A stretch of 29,075 bases of DNA, taken from positions 1 to 29,075 of the forward strand of contig CAZWHE010000034.1 in assembly GCA_964633825.1 (NCBI GenBank), read 5' to 3'. The stretch is from CAZWHE01 sp964633825 (GTDB lineage Bacteria > Planctomycetota > B15-G4 > CAYZWU01). Positions 23,748-29,075 of the stretch are shown here, piece after piece. Position numbers and translations under genes: made by a program. Each line of letters begins with the position of its first letter. Positions within the stretch are counted from its first letter, which is position 1. The notes beneath the pieces are model-generated. The model was not told where the DNA came from. It worked only from the letters and a program-made list of their open reading frames with translations, and ran no database searches.

Positions 23748-26099
23748 CTACATTTGACTGTGACTGGTTTTCGCGTTCTTCTTTTTCTTGTTTCTCTTTC
23801 TCTCGAGCCACTCTTCCGGGGTGACGACGACTTCACGCGCCTGGCTTCCCTTGTACTCGCCGAGGATACCGTCCTGCTGCATGAGATCGATCAGACGGGA
23901 CGCGCGCGTATACCCGATCGAAAAATGACGTTGAAGCAGCGAGGCCGATCCTCTCTGCGTCTCGATGATGAACGCCGCGGCTTCGTCGTAAAGCTCATCC
24001 ACCGAGGCCGGGTCGACGGACGATGATTCGCCCGTGCTCACGAGGGCGGGCTCGAATTCGGGTTCGCCTCCGTCCTTGATGAAGCTCGTGACCCTCCGAA
24101 CCTCGCCGTCGGACACGAAGGTGCCCTGTGCCCGGCAGATGAAAGAAGTGTGCGGCGGGAGATAGAGCATGTCGCCCTGGCCGAGCAGTTTCTCGGCGCC
24201 GTTTCCGTCGAGGATAACGCGGGAATCGATTTTTGACGCCACCATGAAGGCGATTCGCGTCGGCATGTTGGCCTTGATCAGCCCGGTGATCACATTGGTC
24301 GAAGGGCGTTGGGTAGCCAGGACGAGATGAATTCCCACGGCCCGCGACTTCTGCGCGAGCCGCGTGATGTTGGCTTCCACCTCCTTGGTGCCGATCATCA
24401 TGAGGTCGGCCAGCTCGTCGACGATGATGATCACGAACGGCATGGAGGCCCGGAACTCTTCGTCATCCGCCGGTATGCCCATCCTCTTCCGGAGCTCTTT
24501 CTCTCCCAGCTTGTTGAAGGCATAGATATCCCTCACACCTGCGGCGTGGAGGAGGTTATAGCGCTCGTCCATCTGCTTCGTGGCCCATTCGAGAATGGCG
24601 CCGGCCCGCTTCATTTCCGTCACAACGGGGCACATGAGGTGCGGAATCTTCTTGAATCTGGAAAGCTCGACCATTTTGGGATCCACGAGGATCAGCTTCA
24701 CCTGCTCGGGGCTCCGCGTATAGATAACGGACATGATGATCGAATTGAGACAGACGGATTTTCCCGACCCGGTGGATCCGGCCACGAGGAGATGGGGCAT
24801 CTTTGCCAGATCGTCCACAAGAACCCGGCCGGCCGCGTCCTTGCCGAGGCAGATCGGGATCGCCGACTTGGCCTCCTTGAAATCCTTCGACGTGAAGATT
24901 TCCTTGAGCCGCACGTTCTCGCGAATCGCGTTGGGGATTTCGATTCCCACCGTCGACTTGCCCGGCACGGGCGCCACGATCCGAACGCTCCGGGCCCGGA
25001 CCGCCATGGCGATATTGTTCTCCAGGGCGCGGATTCGCTCCACCTTGATGCCCGGAGCCACATCGAGCTCGAACATTGTGATGACGGGTCCCCGCTGGAT
25101 CTCGACGACAGAGGCTTCGATCTTGAAGGACCGGAGAGTGTTTTCGAGATTGGCCGATGTCTCCCTGATCATACTTTCCAGGTCTTCGTCGGGAACGTGT
25201 TCGGGATTGTCGAGGAGGTCGTAGGACGGTTTTTTATAGGCCCGGCTCTTTTTCGTGGGCGGCGGCTCGTAATGAACGCCCCCCCCGCTTCCGGAACGCG
25301 CACCCCGGGCGGCCGGGGATTCCCGCCCCGAGGGGCGGAACCGTACGGGGGGCGAGACGGCCGGACCGGGTCCCTCCTTCTTTTCTTCTTTTTTCAACAG
25401 CCCGCGCAGAGCTTCTTCTTTTTTCCTCTCTTTCTCGGCCGCAACAGCGGCTGCTTTCAACTCCCTTTCCTTTTCGGCCTTTTTTTCCTGCAACCTCGCG
25501 GCGCGTGTCTCGGCCGCCTCCCTCCGGCGGGCGCGCCACTTCACGAAACCCTCGCCCATCCAGCGGCTGAACGCGGTCAGGGGTGTGAAAAAGGCCCAAT
25601 CCGTGGCCAGGATGAAGGTGATCATGAACAGGGCGATGAGGATGATGCGCGCTCCCACGATTCCGAGCGCCAGTCTGTCTGTGACGAAGCTGTTCAAATA
25701 CTGACCGACAAGACCTCCGTGATCCGGAATGGAAGCGGTCGATCCGCTCAGGATGTGGCTCAGAAGCGCCGCCAGAAAAACGGTAAAAAAAACGATTCCC
25801 ACCACTTTCGTAATAAGGCCGGGAAGGTTCTTCCGAACGAACAGCACGATTCCCCAGAAAGCGAGACAGAAATAGAGGGCATAACCGGCATACCCGAATG
25901 CATGAAGCATGTAGCGGGCAAAAGCCTGACCCGTGGCGCCGCAGAGGTTGCCGCTTTCCGATCCCGGCTGACCATTCTCGACATAGCTCGCCGTCGAAAA
26001 GAGAGCAAAGAGGGAAAATCCGACAACAACGATAGCAGCGATTTCGCTCCTTTTCTTGGAGATCGGGTTCACCCCGGACTGATCCCGGACTTTTGGCAT
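23748..26099 (-). CDS. ftsK: DNA translocase FtsK/SpoIIIE
   Basis: Hexameric ATP-driven DNA pump that clears and resolves chromosomes at the division septum. ATG 26099 (783 residues) is chosen: GAGG lies 8 nt upstream and it begins just before the first helix. The frame continues to 26165. Four N-terminal helices lie at about 21-39, 64-88, 99-118 and 150-171. A charged Lys/Glu-rich coiled linker follows to about 290. The alpha/beta motor has LLVAGSTGSGKSVCLNSI (Walker A, about 440), PFVIIIVDELADLMM (Walker B, about 553) and LATQRPSTNVITGLIKANMP (about 600). The C-terminal winged-helix gamma domain (about 690-770) has LQRHFSIGYTRASRLIDLM. All parts are intact at normal family length. The gene has its own promoter at 26195-26224 and heads a transcript with the motor-less paralogue and the amidohydrolase. 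Confidence 0.97.
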   Translation of the reverse strand: MPKVRDQSGVNPISKKRSEIAAIVVVGFSLFALFSTASYVENGQPGSESGNLCGATGQAFARYMLHAFGYAGYALYFCLAFWGIVLFVRKNLPGLITKVVGIVFFTVFLAALLSHILSGSTASIPDHGGLVGQYLNSFVTDRLALGIVGARIILIALFMITFILATDWAFFTPLTAFSRWMGEGFVKWRARRREAAETRAARLQEKKAEKERELKAAAVAAEKERKKEEALRGLLKKEEKKEGPGPAVSPPVRFRPSGRESPAARGARSGSGGGVHYEPPPTKKSRAYKKPSYDLLDNPEHVPDEDLESMIRETSANLENTLRSFKIEASVVEIQRGPVITMFELDVAPGIKVERIRALENNIAMAVRARSVRIVAPVPGKSTVGIEIPNAIRENVRLKEIFTSKDFKEAKSAIPICLGKDAAGRVLVDDLAKMPHLLVAGSTGSGKSVCLNSIIMSVIYTRSPEQVKLILVDPKMVELSRFKKIPHLMCPVVTEMKRAGAILEWATKQMDERYNLLHAAGVRDIYAFNKLGEKELRKRMGIPADDEEFRASMPFVIIIVDELADLMMIGTKEVEANITRLAQKSRAVGIHLVLATQRPSTNVITGLIKANMPTRIAFMVASKIDSRVILDGNGAEKLLGQGDMLYLPPHTSFICRAQGTFVSDGEVRRVTSFIKDGGEPEFEPALVSTGESSSVDPASVDELYDEAAAFIIETQRGSASLLQRHFSIGYTRASRLIDLMQQDGILGEYKGSQAREVVVTPEEWLERKRNKKKKNAKTSHSQM

Positions 26100-26194
26100 G
26101 AGAAAGCCTCTGTCTCGACCGTGGATTGTACGCAGACTCGCCCGCCACAGACGGAGCACCTGCAAAGAAACGGATCGGTTAACCGCCGGAAAGT

Positions 26195-26224
26195 ATTATA
26201 TATAAATAAACCTCAAATCGTCAG
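26195..26224 (-). promoter_or_regulatory. sigma-70-like promoter for ftsK
   Basis: On the minus strand CTGACG (26224-26219, 4/6) and a perfect TATAAT (26200-26195) are 18 nt apart in an AT-rich tract. The predicted leader to ATG 26099 is about 90 nt. It begins immediately after the helicase-like gene's terminator. Confidence 0.55.
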
Positions 26225-26247
26225 AAAAACTCGGTGCAATTCACCGA
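26225..26247 (-). terminator. intrinsic terminator after the DEAD-box-like gene
   Basis: On the minus strand TCGGTG/CACCGA (26247-26231, 6 bp, 5-nt loop AATTG) is followed by GTTTTTC. It lies 60 nt after the stop at 26308 and abuts the ftsK promoter, separating the two units. Confidence 0.6.
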
Positions 26248-26307
26248 AAGCACGTTGTTTTAGACGGTTTCATCGAGCCGTGAAAACCGGCCGATCGGTT
26301 GACCCGG

Positions 26308-27801
26308 TTATTTCCCCCATCTCTTCAGCTTTTTGAACCAACCGCCGTGAAAGAGAGGTTTCTTTGCTTTTTCATCCGTGGGCTTTGCCCCTCCGGAAGC
26401 GCCGTCATCATCGGGTTCGGGCTCTTCCCCATCCTTATCCCGCAGAGCGGCGCCGCCGGTCGTTAGAGTGATCCGTTCTTCGATCGCCGTTCCGATAATA
26501 TCCCTGATTCCGTCGAAGCTCTCCGCTTCGTCATTCCCTACAAGAGTAATGGCTTTCCCCGGCGAGCCGGAAAACGCAATCGGTCCGAGGCGGTAAAGGT
26601 AATCTTCCGGATCTTCGGGCACGTGATAATTCACGATGTGGGAAAAACGGCCCTCGCCGATCTCGTCGAGCACCGTGTCGGTCAGGATCATGAGACCTCT
26701 CTCCCATTCGTTGAACCGGCTCACGATCCGGCCACGGCGGTGCTGGCTTCTGCAGGCATGTAATTCAAAGAGATCATTTTTTCTGCCCGGGAGCCTTGCC
26801 AACGACCGCCCCAGCTTTCGAACGGCTTCCTTGGATCGACAGAAGATGAGCGCGCGCTCGGGAACCTCTGTTTCGAGAAGGTCGAGGAGGTAATCGGTTT
26901 TCTTTTCATTGACCCTGGCAAAAGATTGTTCCGCCTCGACCACGGAGGGGCGCGTGGGCGGGGTGAACAGCTCCTCGGCGCCGCTTCCGCCCGCCCGGCA
27001 GAAACGGAGAACCGCCGGCGAGAGGGCCGTCACGATATGGACGGTACGGTCGGTGCTGCCCACGTGCGTGAAGAGATTATCCACATCCTTTTGCTGTCCC
27101 TGATCGAGCAAACGATCGCCCTCAAGCAGGACAATGCCGTCGAGGTCGCTGAAACGCACATTACCCCTCCGGACATGATCGAGAATCCGGCCGGGGGTAC
27201 CCACAACGAATGGAGGATCGTTCTCGAGAAAGCGGGCCTGGCTCAAAATCCGGGATCCGGCATCGAGAAGAGCCGCCTTTGCCAGCCCCATGTAATAGGA
27301 CAACCGCCTGACTTCATTGTACACCTGGGCCGCGAGCCTGCGCGTGGGAACAACAATGAGAACGCGGACCCCCTCCCGGTCAGTCAGCTTTTCGAGAAGC
27401 GGAACAAGGAATGCCACCGTCCGGCCCGATGACTCATCCGCCCGGGCCGTTACGCCCTGTCCCTCCATGAGGAGAGGAATGACCTTTTGTTGAAAATCCG
27501 TCAGATCGCCGTACCCTGATTCGGCCAAGGCCCGCATGAGAGGCTCACAAAGCCCGAGGCCATTGAACGCGGATTCCTCGATCTGTACGGAAGCGCGCCC
27601 TTTGAATGGCTCTGATTCATTAAACAGAGGATAATTGTCATGCCGGCGCTGTCTTGTTCGTTTCGAGCGATCCGGCCGGCCTCGTCCTCTGCGGTTTTCT
27701 CCACTCCTGTTATTGTAGCCCTTGCGATGGTTTTTCCCCGATCCGCGTCTTTTTCGTCTTTGTCCGCCTCTTTTCCGCTCTCCGCCGCGCTTTTCATTCA
27801 T
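26308..27801 (-). CDS. DEAD-box-fold protein with degenerate catalytic motifs (pseudo-helicase)
   Basis: A 497-residue protein with the two-RecA layout of DEAD-box RNA helicases, but most ATPase residues are lost. An Arg/Gly/Lys-rich tail (1-55) looks RNA-binding. The Q motif region is recognisable (F79, LTDFQQKVIPLL with Q104/Q105). Motif I should be A-x-TGSGKT but reads RADESSGRT (120-128), with no Lys. Ia (PTRRLA, 152) and Ib (TPGR, 202) remain. Motif II reads LEGD instead of DEAD (226-229). Motif III reads TAL instead of SAT. Motif IV-like ALIFCRS (317) remains. Motif V reads LTDTVLDEI. Motif VI reads YRLGPIAF in place of HRIGRTGR, losing both terminal arginines. It is likely an RNA-binding pseudoenzyme. 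The start has GAGGAAA about 10 nt upstream, and promoter and terminator candidates flank it. There is no frameshift, so it looks maintained. Confidence 0.88.
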   Translation of the reverse strand: MNEKRGGERKRGGQRRKRRGSGKNHRKGYNNRSGENRRGRGRPDRSKRTRQRRHDNYPLFNESEPFKGRASVQIEESAFNGLGLCEPLMRALAESGYGDLTDFQQKVIPLLMEGQGVTARADESSGRTVAFLVPLLEKLTDREGVRVLIVVPTRRLAAQVYNEVRRLSYYMGLAKAALLDAGSRILSQARFLENDPPFVVGTPGRILDHVRRGNVRFSDLDGIVLLEGDRLLDQGQQKDVDNLFTHVGSTDRTVHIVTALSPAVLRFCRAGGSGAEELFTPPTRPSVVEAEQSFARVNEKKTDYLLDLLETEVPERALIFCRSKEAVRKLGRSLARLPGRKNDLFELHACRSQHRRGRIVSRFNEWERGLMILTDTVLDEIGEGRFSHIVNYHVPEDPEDYLYRLGPIAFSGSPGKAITLVGNDEAESFDGIRDIIGTAIEERITLTTGGAALRDKDGEEPEPDDDGASGGAKPTDEKAKKPLFHGGWFKKLKRWGK

Positions 27802-27874
27802 TGATATTCGTTTCCTCAGGAAATGACCGTTGCCTATCAGCCCGAGCCTCTATCCCATGCCGAACTTTTCGCTG

Positions 27875-27902
27875 ATTTTAGCATTTTGACTGGAAACTTC
27901 AA
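27875..27902 (-). promoter_or_regulatory. sigma-70-like promoter for the DEAD-box-like gene
   Basis: On the minus strand TTGAAG (27902-27897) and TAAAAT (27880-27875) are 16 nt apart, matching 4/6 and 5/6. The leader to ATG 27801 is about 66 nt and includes the GAGGAAA ribosome site. Confidence 0.5.
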
Positions 27903-28011
27903 TTCAGGAGTGAAATTTGACCTGATGCGGGAAGAGCAGCCTCATCGAAGAATCTTGTGAAGAAATCAAATTCCTATAAAAACGAGATGAAAATCCAAAA
28001 AAAAGAGGCCA

Positions 28012-28045
28012 AAAAATGCCGGAGGAGAGGAATTAACTCCTCTCC
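28012..28045 (-). terminator. intrinsic terminator, probably of the ECF sigma transcript
   Basis: On the minus strand GGAGAGGA/TCCTCTCC (28045-28024, perfect 8 bp, 6-nt loop) is followed after a 6-nt GC-rich stretch by TTTTTT (28017-28012) and, further on, a second T-run. It lies about 240 nt after the sigma-factor stop, leaving a long 3' untranslated region. Confidence 0.6.
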
Positions 28046-28284
28046 GCCAAGCATTGACCTCCTTGTTGAATTCTTTGACACCCGCCAGGGTGAGCACCCT
28101 AACGATTTACGCCAAAGGGTTTACGTGGACTCGCATTGCACCTTCAACTTCGGTCAGAGCTATCAAATCTTTCCTATTTTTATGAGAGGAATCCAGCGGG
28201 AAACCGCACAGGAATTTGACAGGAATCTCAAAAAAGAATGCTCTGGCCTGAAGCCCTGAAACAGGGGTTGGTTGTGGTTATTCT

Positions 28285-28944
28285 CTATCCCTTGCCGGGG
28301 TCGTCCTGGTCGTCGATAAGAGTATCGAGCTCTCCGCGGCGGAGCAGGCCCACTTTTCCGGCAAGGCGAACAAGAGCGCGATTGTATCTCATTCGTGCCG
28401 CGTTCTCGGCAATACCGAGACGTTTGGCGATCTCGGAAAAGGGGAGTTTCTCCCAGGTCCGCAGAATAATGATCCGTCTGTCCTCGACCTTGATCAGTTC
28501 GATGCCGAGCCGGATCCAGGCCTCGTTCTCGTTTCGGAGAAGCGCCGAGCTCGGCGGAGTGGCCATCTGTTCCGAAGGATCGAGGTTAAGCACCGTGTCA
28601 GTGGGAAGAGGCTGTTCTCTCGAAATCTTCCTGCGGAGCGCCGTGATCCGGTCGTACTCATCACAGAGCACATTCTCGACGATTTTTCCGAGAAGAGCCC
28701 GGAACTGGGCCGTGTTGGAAAGCTGGATGCGCGGGCCGTATTTGAGGAACTCGACAACCGCCTCCTGGACGATGTCGCCCGACTCGGTGCGGGAGCGAAG
28801 CTTGGAGCCCAGCTTGCGGCGAACGTAGGATTGAATCCAAGGGAGATGTTTCTTGAGAAGAATGTTCAGGCTGTCCCGATCGCCCGTATTCCACTTCCGA
28901 AGACACGCCGTGGTTTCCGAGTTGTCGTATTTTCCGCTATCCAT
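28285..28944 (-). CDS. ECF-type RNA polymerase sigma factor
   Basis: A 219-residue sigma-70 family protein of extracytoplasmic-function type. Region 2 (about 15-95) has LLKKHLPWIQSYVRRKL, SGDIVQEAVVEFLKYG and FRALLGKIVENVLCDEYDR. Region 4 (about 155-205) has DRRIIILRTWEKLPFSEIAK and the helix-turn-helix RLGIAENAARMRYNRALVRL. The region-2 wording resembles ECF groups abundant in Planctomycetota. ATG 28944 is chosen; the frame reaches GTG 28974 but that crosses the promoter. No ribosome site precedes 28944, and a promoter-like pair ends 11 nt upstream, suggesting a near-leaderless mRNA. No anti-sigma gene is visible next to it within the window. Its regulon cannot be deduced, though surface genes nearby are candidates. 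Confidence 0.9.
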   Translation of the reverse strand: MDSGKYDNSETTACLRKWNTGDRDSLNILLKKHLPWIQSYVRRKLGSKLRSRTESGDIVQEAVVEFLKYGPRIQLSNTAQFRALLGKIVENVLCDEYDRITALRRKISREQPLPTDTVLNLDPSEQMATPPSSALLRNENEAWIRLGIELIKVEDRRIIILRTWEKLPFSEIAKRLGIAENAARMRYNRALVRLAGKVGLLRRGELDTLIDDQDDPGKG

Positions 28945-28955
28945 GATGTATAAAT

Positions 28956-28984
28956 AATATAAAACAAACCCCACAAATAATCAA
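28956..28984 (-). promoter_or_regulatory. promoter candidate for the ECF sigma gene
   Basis: On the minus strand TTGATT (28984-28979, 4/6) and TATATT (28961-28956, 5/6) are 17 nt apart. Transcription would start near 28949, about 5 nt before the ATG at 28944, leaving almost no leader. Confidence 0.45.
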
Positions 28985-29052
28985 TCTGTATCTTTTATTA
29001 GAAGCTTTCCTCTAGCCCGCTTATTTCACGCGTTTCGTCGCGAGGAGCCGTA

Positions 29053-29075
29053 ATGTGTGATGAGACAAGGCGCAC
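29053..29075 (+). CDS. possible start of a divergent gene, cut by window end
   Basis: GAGGAG (29042-29047) lies 5 nt before ATG 29053, which opens MCDETRR and runs off the window. Only seven full codons are visible, so no function can be assigned. It would be divergent from the ECF sigma gene, with about 108 nt between starts. Confidence 0.25.

Larger units (their letters stand above)
27802..28284. other. 483-nt intergenic region between ECF sigma gene and DEAD-box-like gene
   Basis: Reading along the minus strand from 28284, about 240 nt of sequence without a convincing gene come first. They include a short AGGGTG/CACCCT palindrome near 28090-28104. Then comes the sigma-gene terminator (28012-28045), a further AT-rich stretch, and the helicase-like gene's promoter and leader. 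Short frames occur on both strands (for example plus 27957-28259) but none has a good ribosome site or recognisable protein. Confidence 0.6.

Noticed and set aside
24309..26336. Plus-strand frame of 675 codons opposite ftsK
   Set aside because: It is antisense to an intact FtsK with all motifs, is His/Arg/Gly-rich and low in hydrophobic order, and has no ribosome site; a GC-codon shadow.
27898..28110. Minus-strand reading of EFNKEVNAWRRGVN, resembling a transposase C-terminal tail
   Set aside because: The frame is short, has stops just upstream, and crosses the terminator; too little to claim an insertion-sequence remnant.
27957..28259. Plus-strand 100-codon frame in the 27802-28284 gap
   Set aside because: GTG start without a ribosome site, and it runs through the A-rich arm of a minus-strand terminator; no family resemblance.
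1..29075. tRNA, rRNA, CRISPR arrays, insertion sequences and prophage genes
   Set aside because: I looked for T-loop motifs, regularly spaced repeats and transposase or integrase motifs on both strands and saw none that hold up; a tRNAscan/CRISPR run would be decisive.

Overview
The window is GC-rich bacterial chromosome with about sixteen well-supported protein genes, one plausible small ORF and one CDS cut off at each end of the window. The mix of genes resembles Planctomycetota or a neighbouring lineage of environmental bacteria. It combines a large surface protein of tandem carboxypeptidase-regulatory-like domains, a thioredoxin-like/HEAT fusion, a TMTC-like TPR membrane glycosyltransferase, a very large lipoprotein and a planctomycete-style ECF sigma factor. 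This placement is an inference from gene style, not from a marker phylogeny.

Layout. Positions 1-1017 (minus) hold the N-terminal two thirds of a FlaA1/PglF-type nucleotide-sugar dehydratase. Positions 8767 down to 1205 (minus) are a tight four-gene operon: tandem beta-domain membrane protein, thioredoxin-like/HEAT exported protein, TMTC-like TPR glycosyltransferase and PIG-V-like mannosyltransferase. Its promoter lies near 8836-8864. Diverging from it, 9026-13853 (plus) is a surface-glycan cassette: methyltransferase, AftB-like GT-C transferase, MBOAT O-acyltransferase and SGNH-type protein, joined by overlaps or short gaps. A 1132-residue lipoprotein (13856-17254, minus) converges on it, followed by a DUF1015 protein (17349-18584, minus).

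Positions 18684-19089 hold a possible small Cys-containing ORF on the minus strand. Its 3' region folds into several perfect hairpins, one of which presents an anti-Shine-Dalgarno-like loop, and ends in a strong intrinsic terminator. A PMT_2/ArnT-like glycosyltransferase (19274-20923, plus) overlaps tail to tail with an amidohydrolase.

The right part is a chromosome-translocase locus on the minus strand: full FtsK/SpoIIIE (23748-26099), then a motor-less FtsK paralogue (22330-23736), then the amidohydrolase (20863-22323). Upstream, behind its own promoter and terminator, is a DEAD-box-fold protein (26308-27801) in which nearly all catalytic motifs are destroyed. An ECF sigma factor (28285-28944) closes the window, with a possible divergent gene starting at 29053.

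Most promising for novelty: (1) FtsK paired with a paralogue that keeps the membrane and gamma (DNA-reading) domains but has no ATPase; (2) the pseudo-DEAD-box protein next door; (3) the hairpin-rich transcript end at 18684-18840.
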